The position numbers and the translations under genes are program-made. Of a stretch of DNA of 64,000 nt, positions 1-12,300 are shown in pieces. The DNA comes from Syngnathus acus (Eukaryota; Chordata; Actinopteri; Syngnathiformes; Syngnathidae). The notes below the pieces were generated by a model, which made no database searches, was not told the DNA's origin, and was given only the letters and a program-made list of their open reading frames with translations. The stretch is from assembly GCF_901709675.1 (NCBI RefSeq), contig NC_051102.1, positions 3,145,912-3,209,911 of the forward strand, written 5' to 3'. Numbering within the stretch: position 1 is the first letter of the stretch; the number at the start of each line of letters is the position of its first letter.

Positions 1-191
1 TAGAGTACAGCAGCATCAAACACTGGCTTTTCAAAGCAAAGAGCTTGTCAGCAAATGTTTTTTGCTAACACATACCAACCAACAAGATGTGATACGTATG
101 TTAAAGATAAAACGTGCTTACGCAGCAGCATGTCAAGCTATTCTCTTTTTTGACATCCTTGGCATTGGGTTGATTGTCTCTGACCTACCAG

Positions 192-359
192 GCCCTCAGA
201 GAGGGAAAACGCTGTGTGACAGCCCACTGGTTAGACACAGTCCTCAAACGGAAGAGGATGGTGCCTCCTCATCGGACGCTTCACCTGCCATTTGCCTTCC
301 CTCCTGGAGCCAAGCCTTGCTCTCAACATGTATGTCCTACTACCATAAATTTTACTAAA

Positions 360-405
<46 letters not shown>

Positions 406-3255
406 GTATTTATAGCCACCAGTGACCTAGACTCATAAAGTGCAATGTTTTTTTTAAAGTGCCTCTTGAAAATCCGTTTTTTTTTATTTCTGTCCAACAT
501 TATTCTCCTCTGCAAATCTTCTGTTTTGGTATATATGTCAAACTAAAACAGTTACTTTCCTATTTAAGTCATGTAGGATTGGCTATTTATCTTTTTGGAA
601 ATGCATGAATTCCTTATTGTTGTTTTAGCTTTCTATTTCGAATGTCTTGATGATATTGCATGCTTCTTATTCTAATCAGCCTTTCCTCCTCTTAGATCAT
701 ATCGGTGACTGGTTTTGTGGATGCTGACAGAGATGACTTGAAGCTGATGTCGTACTTGGCCGGTGCCAGATACACCGGGTACCTGTGTCGGAGCAACACC
801 GTCCTTATCTGCAAAGAGTAAGGAGGGACTTGCATTGTCATGTTTTTTTTTTTTTTTTTTTTTGTCGTCACTACCACAGTGTTATTAATTTGTCTGTGCT
901 GTGGGTTTCTCTTTAGACCCACTGGGCTCAAGTATGAGAAGGCCAAAGAGTGGAAGATTCCATGCGTAAACGCTCAGTGGATGTGCGATATTCTTCTGGG
1001 AAACTTTGAAGCATTAAGACAAATTCAGCACAGCAGATACTCAATTTATACGCATCCTGAGCCTCTGGTGCCAAACCTCCAGTTGGTCCAGAACCTGCTT
1101 GGTATGTAGTGTTTTGAGCAGCCCGTTTACTGTAAATTAAACATAATTTAAGATGTTTTGATTTCCAATTGTATATAGCCCCTTGGAGAACACCCGTCAA
1201 AGTATCTCCAGAAGCTTTAGCGGTGAGTTTGTTGCCACTTTTATTGGTTTTCTTTTAGTGCTTGGAATTATACATTTCTTCAAATTGTTGACATTTCAGT
1301 CCGATTAAAGACTCGAGGTACAGTTTTGTTGACTTTGCTTTATGAACTTTGTTTAGAACCTGCTGCTCATCCAGAAACAGAAGCTGGCTGACTCCACAAA
1401 CCAGCCAGCCAACAAAAAGGCGAGGTTAGTCCCGCAGATCTCACTTTTGCCTTTTTGCTTTGTGTACTTTCTTTTAGCCAGTGCTTATTTTGTGTGTGGT
1501 TCACACAGACTGGAGGAGATCCAGTCCCCCAGTAAGAAGCTTCCACCAGAGTCCACTCCAAGAGTTGTTTTCACAGGCTTCGACCCCACTGAAGTTCAGC
1601 AATACACAAAGGTGAAACCATCACAAGAGTCCAGTCCAATTTCCTTTCTCCAATTAGAGATTAAATGGATGGATGTACTACGGATGGATACTAGATAGAT
1701 AGGTTGTTTTAAAACCACAAAAGCATTGTTCTGAGACTGCATGTAAACATCTAACTTAAGCTCCCTCCCTCCCTTAGAGGCTGCACGCTTTAGGTGGTGA
1801 AGTAGCAGAGGGCAGTCCGAAGGCGACTCACCTGGTGGCAAGTAAAGTGATGCGCACCATCAAATTTCTCGCCGCAATGTCTGTGGTGAAACATATCGTC
1901 ACCCCAGAGTGGCTTGAAGAGAGCTGGAGGAGCCAGAAGTTTGTTGGTATGTTTTGTATTGATATGAGCAATATACTCTTGAGTGCAACCCTTTCAAACT
2001 TGTAGTTAACAATTACGATGTGAGGGCTAGCTATAGCCTTGTTAAGTTCACTTATCAGTGTAGTTAAAGCTAATGTGGATGACAGCGCTGTACTTGTGTC
2101 TGTGTTCCAGATGAACAGAACTACATTCTGCGGGATAGCGAAACCGAGGTCTTGTTTGGTTTCACTCTGGAAGAATCACTCAAGAAAGCCCACAGTGCAC
2201 CACTCTTCAAGGTGATATGGACAAAAGTTTAGGGACAGTCACAATACAGTGGGTCCTTGGCTTGCGACAGTCCTGACAAACATATGACATTTTGTGGTTA
2301 TGAATGACGGCACCATAAGAATACGTTATCACGTGGCACAACAAAACCAATTACTTCTGTACTTATTGTTGTTAAGCCGAAACACACCACATGATATTCG
2401 TACCTACAATAATGTAGTAGTAAAGTCACAATTATAGTAAATGATTGTTAGATATTACTGAAATGAATTGATGACTATATTTTTTTAGACAGTAAGGTGC
2501 ACTTAAAATCGTTAAATTTTCTCAAATAGGACAACTTACGTATGGATGTCGATTCAAGGTTGATCAAAATTTGACTGTAAATTTTCTGTTTTTTTTTTAT
2601 GTGCTCCTTATGGAAATTTCCCAAAATAGACCTGTTCATTGAGATTGCGCCTTATAGTCTGAAAAATCATATTGTAAAGGACCCATTTAACTCCCCACCT
2701 CTTCTTTACTCTATGCTTTTCTGTCTTTGTACCTTTTCTTTCTGGGATGTAGGGAAAGTATTTTTATCTAACCCCTGGAATCAGCCCCAGCCTCAGCAGC
2801 ATGAAGTTGATTGTAGAAAGTGCTGGAGGGAGGGTGGTCGCAAAACAACCTTCTTACAGGAAGATTATGGAGCATAAACAGAACAAGGTAAGTTTGGTGC
2901 TTGACCTGATGAAGGATGATGACCGGGACAAAAAAAAAATGAATTAAGAAATAAAGTGTATATACTGCGAGGACTACAAAATGCATTTTGTTTTGCTGCA
3001 GAATCTCCCAGAAATCATCTTGATTTCGTGTGACAATGATCTACACTTGTGTAGAGAGTACTTTGTCAAAAACATTGGTAAAGTCTGCACACACAAACGC
3101 ACACTGTGTATGAGAAGCATCTGAAAGTGTGTGTTGATTCTGTGACGTGTTTCTGTTGTCCAGATGTCCACAACGCTGAGTTCATTCTGACCGGAGTTCT
3201 CACCCAGAAACTTAACTATGATTCATATCCTTTTACAGTTCATCCATCTCTATGA
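192..3255 (+). CDS. paxip1: paxip1 (PTIP), 3' part: C-terminal BRCT repeats
   Basis: PTIP is a nuclear BRCT-repeat scaffold that works with the KMT2C/D (MLL3/4) H3K4 methyltransferase complex and in the 53BP1 DNA-damage response. Eleven exons with GT-AG borders can be joined in frame: 192-329, 696-817, 917-1101, 1179-1222, 1357-1424, 1509-1611, 1778-1946, 2111-2211, 2753-2887, 3002-3077, 3164-3255 (1,233 nt, 410 residues plus stop TGA). The product begins within a BRCT repeat ([13 protein letters not shown]), followed by a second ([16 protein letters not shown] to [12 protein letters not shown]) and the C-terminal tandem pair (RVVFTGFDP to [25 protein letters not shown] to [12 protein letters not shown]). 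In the family the last pair binds phosphorylated H2AX. Earlier exons lie left of the window. The C-terminal tail after LNYDSY is a few residues longer than I recall for human, so the last codons are less certain. The gene converges on kiaa1217. Confidence 0.93.
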
Positions 3256-3790
3256 TTTTGAATAAGGGCAATTTGATTAGGGTTTTAGTATTGATGATTA
3301 TTCTATGAAAAAACAACAATATACTAGATCAGTGTTATGAAAAATTTCTATAGCACGCACGCCCAAGCACAGAACAATGTTTTAGTATATCATTTTAAAA
3401 TGAAAAGTTACAAAAGCAGAGAAAAACGGACTTCACAAATGGTATCGTACAAACTGAGATGCAATTATTGAATTAATATCGCAAAATGTGATTCCTTGAC
3501 ATTCACACGTATAAGTTCACTTGATGAAACAATGAAGACAATGAAGAGGAGCAATCCGTGTTAAACCACATTGACTTTTCTATGTTTTTACTTTTGTGCA
3601 TAGATAATCCAGTGTTTTTTGTAGTTTTTGGTATATGTTTCAGAATAAATAAATAGATGTTATTTTTGTCAGATTAATGTTCAAATTTTGGACTGTTTTA
3701 AATCTTGTTCTCACTGTTCAATGTGTACAGGCTTAATCGGTAATATAATGCTTTTTTTGGAATAAAATTGATAATTATTTGTGAAGTTGT
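3256..3790 (+). other. probable paxip1 3' UTR and polyadenylation signals
   Basis: No coding potential follows the paxip1 stop codon. AT-rich DNA holds AATAAA at 3644-3649 (within AATAAATAAATA) and again at 3761-3766. Either could end the transcript; the first gives a UTR of about 400 nt. No cleavage site can be fixed without transcript data. Confidence 0.45.
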
Positions 3791-4694
3791 TTTCCTTTTT
3801 CACTTCCAACATGTCTAGTGATGATGGTTGTCAATTTGTCAGCACTGTCTTCAGATATTTATGCTTCGAATATACTAATATTTTAAGATAAAAAGGCAGA
3901 CTTTTTAGAACAAAAGCTCGCTCTCCTCATTTAAATTAGTCTCGAAAGCTTTCTTGAAGGTATCCCTTCAAGGTTTGAGCCCATAATTCCTGATAGATTT
4001 GATTTAATTAATTGTTAATAATGGTTTGGGGTAGTTACTGGTGAAGTTCTAATTGCAGACTGTCAAACAGATAGCCTGAGGCCTTGTGTAGGCGGGGAGG
4101 CTGGTTAGGAGTGAGGCACTTCATGTCGCTTGCGGTGCTGCCCTCAAAACTACCAAAGACTGAATTAGACAACCTGAGCCAAGGTCATGTGCTACATATT
4201 GTATTAAGTTAATGCTACCATCTCTACCCAATGTATTGTATTTGTTCAGATCCATCCATCTGCTGTCATAATATGGGTCGTGGGTGAGCTGCACCCTTGA
4301 GGTCAGAGCTGGGCTACACACTTTGCATATCAACAAACAACCATTCACATCTAGTCCTCAATAAATGTGTAGGTTAGTTGAAAATGGACTAGCCTACAAA
4401 AAAACAACCTATGAGAATTGAATAGAATAGAGTAGGAATAGACTTACTTAAGGTCACTTCATTCATTTAACCTTTTAACTACATTGTTTTTACTCACTAC
4501 TCCAAAATATTGTAGGTTCAACGTGATTGTACTGCTTTATGCGTTGTATAAAAAAAAAAAAGCAGACGTACTTAAAACTAAACAAAATATTTTGGATCTC
4601 TTGATAGTGAGATCATGTACTAATATGAAAATATCACCTCCTTTAAAGATATAATTTTGCAGTACACACACGCACATACCCACACTCACACATG

Positions 4695-5100
4695 TAAAAT
4701 CCTAATTAATCCCAATTATAAATGCAAATGAGGACCATCTTTGATTAAGAAGCAGCTAAGTTCCTTGTTGGTTTGTGATGTCCTCCTTTGATGCAGCCCA
4801 GTTGTGGAGGAGGGAAGGTAGACAAAGAAGGACTGGGACACTAAAAATGTTGTAATTAATATACAAGTGCTTCATGTGAGACATTTCTAATTACTCCCAG
4901 CCCCTCCCTCTGTTACATCAGACACACTTTTGGCCCACCAACTTCCTCTCTGTTCCGCAGGATGCTGTGGAATTACAGGCTAATTACGCAGAGGCGGGCA
5001 CTGGGATTCATCCGGCCTCACAATTTACATATGCACTAATTATGCTGAAATTGAACTAATTATGAATAATTTGGCCAATTATTGGTGCTTTCTCATTACA
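4695..5100. promoter_or_regulatory. candidate enhancer: homeodomain/POU site cluster
   Basis: Six TAATTA cores occur within about 360 bp (4703-4708, 4853-4858, 4888-4893, 4981-4986, 5037-5042, 5057-5062). There is also a perfect octamer ATGCAAAT at 4722-4729, two CTTTGAT (TCF/LEF-type) words near 4739 and 4786, an ACAAAG word near 4832, and the near-palindrome CCAATTATTGG near 5075. Composition between the sites is mixed and not low-complexity, unlike the flanking AT-rich DNA. It lies in the spacer between the convergent paxip1 and kiaa1217 genes. Which gene it might act on cannot be told. Function is inferred from site density only. Confidence 0.5.
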
Positions 5101-5246
5101 TTTTTTTTTTTAAATGAAGAATTGTAGGAAAACGTATTGTATGTAAGAAGACACACAAAGGAAAGATGAGAACTCATTTAATGTGGACAAAAAAGAATAG
5201 GTTTTCTGTAACGTGTATACATATATATATATATATAAATTATTTA

Positions 5247-5347
5247 CCGTTTTTTTCCGTGTATAATGCGCCCCCATGTATAATACGCACCCTAAAAATG
5301 GCATGTGGATGCTGGAAAAAAGCCTGTACCCATGTATAATACGCACC

Positions 5348-5389
<42 letters not shown>

Positions 5390-5979
5390 TCCCAATGATC
5401 GTCACACACGCAGGGAGGCAATGGGTCCCATTTTTATAGTCTTTGGTATGGTCTTAACTAGGCTGGATGTATTTTTTTTTGTTGGCGTTGATTTCTCCGA
5501 CTGCCCGTAAAGGCACCACCGCAATCAGATGAAAAGAGAGGAAAGTGACGTGCGGACATGTGAAAAAGGCGGCTCTGTATGGGAGAGACGTTGAAGAGGA
5601 ATAAAAACACCCTTGGAAACCAAAACTTGCCCCTCGTCGTGACTCGGAGCCGCAACAAATGTTTCGGATTTGTGTAGGGTACATTGTGACAGCAAACGAG
5701 CAGGTGATCGAGCAAGCGTCTGATACGAGAGCATTGCGTTCGTATGGAGCGTGTTTGAAGTGAACAGCAGAGACGAAAGGAACATGGCAAAGTGTTGTGA
5801 AATAAAATATTACCTGTAATACGCATTTTGTTATTTGCTGATTGTATTAAACTATCACATTCATTGTCAGTCAAGAAGAGAAGAGGACTATTATCCCTTC
5901 TTTGACGAAATGACCAGAGCACAGTACAAACACACTATTGTCGGTCAGTCCTGTTGTTGGTTTTGTTGTACCATGATTT

Positions 5980-6014
<35 letters not shown>

Positions 6015-6121
6015 AAAAAAAAAAAAAATTTAAAAAAATTTGTACCCATGTATAATGCGCACCCCAGATTTTAGGACAATAAATTAGTTAAATTTTGCGC
6101 ATTATACACGGAAAAAAACGG
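5247..6121 (-). mobile_element. TA-flanked inverted-repeat DNA transposon, copy A (Tc1/mariner/pogo-type, non-autonomous)
   Basis: The ends are inverted copies of CCGTTTTTTTCCGTGTATAA, flanked by TA at 5245-5246 and 6122-6123, the target duplication of the IS630-Tc1-mariner superfamily. The subterminal DNA repeats the words ATAATGCGC and CCCATGTATAAT and contains long A and T runs. The interior carries a 154-codon open frame (5458-5922, minus) that is shared with copy B and has no transposase motif that I recognise. The element is about 875 bp. Strand is given relative to copy B, whose interior reads in the opposite direction. Confidence 0.8.
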
Positions 6122-6123
6122 TA

Positions 6124-6142
6124 TTTATATTTTTTATTTTAT

Positions 6143-6203
<61 letters not shown>

Positions 6204-6823
6204 CTATAATAATAAAGGAAATCTATTGGATTAGATGCCACTCAGCACACAAACTATTGCAAATTTAGTGTAGTTAACTATTAACAACTATTAACAGTTC
6301 TTAAAGGTTGACTGAGAAATTCTGACAATAGAAGAGTTTTTTTTTAAAAATCAGTATCGGCATCAAAGTTAATTTACTTTATTTGCTCTTTGGGCAAACA
6401 TTTCTTGGAGGTCAATGGGGCATGCTTGTGTGGCCTGTCATGTTATGTCATGTCAATCCCGCATAAATGACACATTGCCCTCTCTCCAGTTCATATTACT
6501 TTATTCAGATTTAAAACATCTTCAATCTTTACAATGTACATGATTCCCTTTAATTCAGTGTAGGTGCAAAACAAACAATGGTTTCCTGAATCACGACAAT
6601 ACGGCCTGCATAGATGTATACTACATCGGAGGATTTGGCTTTGTGTGCCTACACTGCCCACTTCTGGACAGTCATGGTAGGAGCAGCTTCTTCTGCAATA
6701 ATCTGGAAGACCTTTTATTAGAAACCTTATATACGTTTACAGTCTCATAATTTACTTTGACAAATAAATATTTACACCTATTTATAATGGAATGTTTTAA
6801 TATTTCAAAGAGAAAGTGAAACA
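6124..6823. other. AT-rich spacer with (AT)n microsatellite
   Basis: An (AT)n run at about 6148-6199 follows directly on the right end of the TA-flanked element; another short one (about 5220-5237) precedes its left end, so the element sits in AT-dinucleotide DNA. The rest shows no gene and no splice-bounded open frame. Confidence 0.6.
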
Positions 6824-6831
6824 GTCAACAG

Positions 6832-7444
6832 CACAAGTGTCAAACTCAAGGCCCGGGGGCCAGATACGGCCCGCCACATCATTTTATGTGTCCAGCGAAG
6901 ACAAATTGTGCATCACATTCGTGTCATTACTAGAATTGCAAATTTTCTTCGCTTTTAATATCTTTTTTTTTTTAAATATTTGACCAGTTTTTACTCGTCT
7001 GATTTGAAAACGCGTTATTTGTCAGTTTATTTTGTAGCTTTAACTGTATGAGGCAGGGGTGGCGCACTCCAGTCCTTGGGGGCCGCATTCCAACATGTTT
7101 TCCAAGATTCCCTCGTTAAGTGCACCTGTGTGAAAAGTTAGGCTCCTGCAGACCGTGAAAATGAACTGATCTTTTCACTCAGGTGTGTTTAACGAGGGTA
7201 ACTTGGAAAACATATTGGAACGCGGCCCCCGAGGACTGGAGTTGGACACCCCTGGAAGCTAGGGTTAGGGTTTCAAACAACTCGTCTGATTTGAAAACGA
7301 GTTATTTGTCAGTTTGTTTTGTAGCTTTTACTGTATATAATATGAGGTGCTCATACATTTCTTTGGGTTGACAGTCATAATGGCCCTCCGAAAGAAGCTA
7401 TGACTACAATGCGGCCCGCGAAATAAACGAGTTTGACACCCCTG
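6832..7444 (+). mobile_element. hAT-like non-autonomous element, copy 1 (interrupted)
   Basis: Terminal repeats CACAAGTGTCAAACTC and GAGTTTGACACCCCTG are flanked by a perfect 8-bp target duplication GTCAACAG (6824-6831 and 7445-7452), the hAT signature. The left part carries the family signature GGCCCGGGGGCCAGATACGG. The interior is split by a second, palindromic element (7054-7254), and a host segment (from ACTCGTCTGATTTGAAAAC to TATGAGG) is present on both sides of that insertion, so the copy is partly duplicated. Confidence 0.85.
7054..7254. mobile_element. foldback element nested in hAT-like copy 1
   Basis: The segment starts CAGGGGTGGCGCACTCCAGT and ends with the near reverse complement ACTGGAGTTGGACACCCCTG. 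The symmetry continues inward (TTTTCCAAG against CTTGGAAAA; CCTCGTTAA against TTAACGAGG), so almost the whole 201 bp can fold on itself. The CAGGGGTG end resembles hAT ends, but no 8-bp duplication is visible directly at the borders. Confidence 0.7.
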
Positions 7445-7452
7445 GTCAACAG

Positions 7453-9379
7453 GCATGCAGGTTTCAGCTATTTCCAACAAACAAACCGGAAACTAAAGTA
7501 TACTGCACTCTACGTACATTTTACAATGAAGACAGTGAAAGGTCCATGCAGTGTGTTTTACAAAGGGGGTGTAAATAACACATTATTATATTGATTGTCT
7601 TGTGTGTCCTATTTCATACAGCATTTGATACAAAACCATCTCTGCATAGTTTTTTTGTTTGTTTATTTTTCACAGTTGCATATTAATTGTGCTTGCAACA
7701 ATACATAATTGAAATTTGACATACTGACAGAAATATCACCAAGTGCATTGTAATTGATTAGCAAATATGGAAAAAATCTACATTTAGATTTTTAGCAGTA
7801 ACAATAAAGACTTTTATTTTTTTTATTTTGTTTTGTTTTGCTACCTCAGGTTGCCTTTCCTTTTAAACCACTAGTAAATGACTATCACTCATTCAGACAA
7901 TCATAAGTGCAGCATCAAATCAATATTAAGCGTTCACGCTTCATATTGCAAATTTGTTCTGTGTTTATTATCAAATAGGGTTTCAAAATTTGGGGAATTT
8001 AAAAAAAATGGATATTGACATAGTAAATATGTGAGAATGTATTAGACTTTATGGGAATAAACTGAAAATTGGTAATACAAACCAGGAACATGTAGAACTG
8101 AAGTTGTTATTGATTGTACTGAAGATGACTTTAAAGTTAGCATTTCTGGGATTAAAGTCAGTATTCTTTACAGCGAAGGTTTTTTTTTTTACTTTAGGCT
8201 TGGTGGGTTACACATTACCATTGAAGTCACATGATCGAGATACTATACAAGAAACAACTGAGTGAACACAATAGCTATATTACATTTTTTATGTGGTAGT
8301 AGTATCTAAAAAAAAAAACAACAACAACGACCTGAACTTTACATATATCAACAAGAGTCTTTGGAATTGGACCTACTCTTTTTGATATAGAGCTGTGCCC
8401 AATACATTGTATATTCATCATCCCAATGAGAATTTGTAAATTACAGTTTATTTTTATACAGTACAACTTGACAGTGTCACACAATTAAAATTAGACCGTA
8501 AAAAAACCCACACATACACTCACTGTGCTCACATTATACTTAATAATCATATAATATTTTTGCATCACGGCCTGGCTTATCATATAAACATATAAAAGGC
8601 AATTTCATTCTTGGTCCATTCCAAAGGTTCAAATCCTTTCAAGCAAGTGATGGATGATGGGAAGAAAGTGAGCAAACCAAAGAGAGGTTTGGAAAAGGGA
8701 AAAATGTTTTGTTATCGTGGGAAAATGATAATGTCACATTTAAATTGTAATTCAAAAAGAAGAAAACTCAAAAATAAAGAAAAATTACAACAGTTAAATG
8801 AAATTTAAGTGCATTGAGTATGTGCTAAACAGTATTGCCTAGATTTGATCGCAATTTTGCATAACAGGCAAGCAGACCCTAATAAAATACAAACAAGAAT
8901 ACAAATACTATCGAATTGCTCATGGACTTAATAAAATAATGCATATTTTGAAACATTTAACAAAAATGGTCCAACCAACCATTTACTTCTATGTATTCAT
9001 TATATATTGTAAAATTTTGGGGGTAAAACTGTGTTGCACCATTTGAAATGGAACTGAAAATATCTATAAGCAAAACATGCCTTCCACTATCTAACCATAA
9101 AAAAATAACTTTGCCTCAAACAATGATTAAACTAGTGAGTAAAATAGTGCCATCATGTGTCATAGAATATTTGTATATATATTTTTTTAGTTAAACCTGC
9201 CAAACAAATCATGCATGTGACTCCCTGCTGAAAGGTGCCAAACATCACAACTACAATACAAGTCTGCATTATACATCTATATTCAACATATAAATCCTCA
9301 TATATAAGGATAATATCAGTGCTGCAATGATATTTTTGCGTGCAATACTGTGTTAGGATGTTGTGTCATAAGTAAACCA
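7453..9379 (-). other. AT-rich region downstream of kiaa1217, probable 3' UTR
   Basis: No gene is seen. The DNA lies just after the kiaa1217 stop codon on the minus strand and has UTR-like AT-rich composition with several TTTATT words (AATAAA on the minus strand), for example near 7815, 7966 and 8447. Which one is used is unknown. There is no open frame with splice signals here. Confidence 0.4.
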
Positions 9380-12300
9380 TCACACGGTTTCTTTTGTGGC
9401 TGCCGCCACTGTGTGTTGGGTGTGGCTGAACTTCTTGCCACAGTTGGGGGAACTGGGGTTGAACACAGATGTTTGGCTGCTCCCCCCTCCATGAATTACC
9501 ACTGGCTGGAGGAAGGAGGAAGATGGAGAGAGTGGAGAGGATGAGGAGGACGTGGGCGAAAGGGAGGAGGAGGTGGAGGAGGATGGCGATGACGAGGAGT
9601 ACGATGATGAAGAGTAAGAAGTGAGCTGAGACATGGCGGCGGTGGCGGTGGTGAGCGTGAGGCGACGATTCTGATGTTTGCCGCTGCCGCTGCGAGAACC
9701 TCTTTGGGCGAGTCTTGGGGTCGCCGGGTCACCGCTAGCGAGGGATGCTTTGCTAGATGAGGGGAGCAGACGACTCAAATTCAGAGAAGGGATTAGAGAC
9801 TTGTGAGGAGGTGGGGAGGAGGACACAGACGAGAAACAATCTGAGGAGCTTTCTGAGTTTTTAAGCACTGACGAGCAGGAGGTGGGGTTAAAGCGTGCCT
9901 GCTTGGACCTTGGAGTGCCAGGAGAAGACAAACGGGAAGTGCACACGGAGGCTTTGGAAGAAGGGGATGAAAGAAGTAAGTGTTTCTCAAAGGAAGAAGA
10001 AGCTGTGGGTGATGAAGCAGAAGAAGAGGAGGAGGAAGAGGAGAAGGTCTGGAGGCTATCGGTGGCATCTGAGCAGTGAGGAGTGGACAGAGAGGCGGAA
10101 GATGAAGGGTGTTTCCCAGAATTATGGCACAAGGCTGGGATCTTAGAGGCACGCAAAGCAACGACTGAATGGTTACTATCCCCAGTTGCTTTTATGCCTC
10201 TGCTGTCAGCCTGCAAACAGGAATACTGTACGTCAACAAATGTCATCCAATTAAAATGCTGTGTTTTCCCGCGTCAGTATGTGTATATCTATTCATCTGT
10301 CCATCTATGTATCTATTCCAGGGGTGTCAAACACTTTTTTTTCGCGGGCCGCATTGTAGTGATAGCTTCTTTCGGAGGGCTGTCAACCCAAAAAAATGTA
10401 TGAGCACCTCATATTATATTCAGTAAAAGCTACAAAACAAACTGACAAATAACTCGTTTTCAAATCAGACGGGTAAAAACTGGTCAAATATTTAAAAAAA
10501 AAAGACGTTATTAAAAGTGAAGACAATTTGCAATTCTAGTTATGACACACGAATTTGATGCACAATTTGTCTTCGCGGGCCACATAAAATGATGTGGCGG
10601 GCCGTATCTCTCCCCCGGGCCTTGACTTTGACACCTGTGATCTATCCATTTATATATCTCTGGATGTTTGGTATTTGTGGACACTATATACCCCACAAAT
10701 TTGTATATTCGGTATTAAAGTAAGCCACTTAAAGCTAAAAATATTTGATATACTGCAGTCTGTCACTGACAGAAACAAAGAAACATGTCTGCCTATCTTG
10801 CGTTTGTTTGTTATGTTTGTTTGACTGCATTGACGGCATATGTACAGTAGGTGGCGGCATACACATGCAAGAACTAGTAGCTGATGATTGTGCTAAGAGC
10901 TAAGAGTGAACTTCATGGGGTTTAAGTTTTAAATGTCTATTTTTATATTAGAAGTGTAGGGATTGGAAGTGGTGGCATGTATATGCAGCCTCACACTCCT
11001 TTTCAGAAGGTGGCAGCAATGTACCGAAAGTTGTTTGCCAACTACTAAAAGGCAAAAGAAATAGATGATAAATAGAGGAAGAATTGCTATGTCCAATGAA
11101 CATGCAGGATTACAAAAATACACTCTGTAATGTGACGGTAAAAAGTGTATTTTGAATGGGGCATGCCAGAAGGAAGATTTACAGCAAATGAAGTCAGAAA
11201 AATAATTATAGCAAGAATTGATATCTTAAGATGGGAGGATTTGGAGAATCATGCAACACATATTGAATACCATAGGAAAATAAATCTCTATAAACGTATT
11301 TTGGGGTATTTCAGGCACGTGACACACTGATTGTACTTTTAATGGGTTAGCATCAATGTGTTGTTGACTGTACGGATACACTTGATATGATTCATGGAAA
11401 ACTACTGCCATTTGTCTTGTGCTTTTTAGTTTAGCTTTTTTTTAATTTTTTTAGTGAGGCTAAATATTTACCTGGCTCGGTTGCTTGGGAGAAGCCTCTT
11501 TTTGCACTTTGGTTGTCTTTTCAGGTGAGCCAGAAGAGTGATGTAACCTGGTGTGAGTTCGCTGAGTACAAGACGAGGTAGTCTGGAGGGAGATTCATGA
11601 ACAAAAGTAGACAGCTTAACCAAATAGCTATTTTAAATAGAAATGAAATAATGTCATGAAGTTAAGCAAAGACAAGATGTTATAAGAGAAACTCATGATA
11701 AAACGAAAGGAAATAATTTGTACTCTACAACACCAAATACTTAAAAGTCCAGTAAAGATTTAGTAGAAAAAAAACCCTCACCAGAAATCACAAAATTACA
11801 TGAATGCACAGAATAAAGAGCCCATCCATCACCAATGAAGCAAAGCAGCTACTGTAAATGTCAGACCTGTTTCTTAGTGGAGGATTTCACACAGTTAGGC
11901 GGAGGCTGTGCTTTAACTCTTTTGCTTTGGGGTGAGTTTGAGTTCTTGAGGATCTGAGAGGCTGGCCTCTTTGACGGGGTTCCATCTCTCAGTTGCTTGA
12001 CCTCATCTGACAGATGAGCTCTGTCAATGGACTTGGGAGGAGGTGAAGGAGGAGTTTTTATGCTGTCCATGGTGATTTCCAACAGTTTGATTGCCTCCTC
12101 TAAATTGCCAATTGCGTGATATGCTTTATTGCACAAGTCTTTTCCATCCGCTATCGACTTGCCGTTGGATATTAGTTTCACGTCAACAGGAAGTGAGCTA
12201 ATTTGAATGAGAGCGCCTTTGTCACCTTTATTTTGGTGTTGTTTGGTGCTGTGGTTTGTAAACCTGCTTGATTCCTTATTCAGCTTCTTGGGTGCTTTTA

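Noticed and set aside
1-60. Possible preceding paxip1 exon at the left edge
   Set aside because: A frame with some resemblance can be read, but there is no donor at a fitting place and the expected residues do not match convincingly.
8575-8645. tRNA-like T-arm (AAAGG, loop TTCAAAT, CCTTT)
   Set aside because: The 5-bp stem and loop are perfect, but no matching acceptor stem, D-arm or anticodon arm lies upstream at tRNA distances.
9882-10146. Glu/Lys-rich plus-strand open frames
   Set aside because: They are the complement of the Ser-rich last coding exon of kiaa1217, which is supported by phase and the stop codon.
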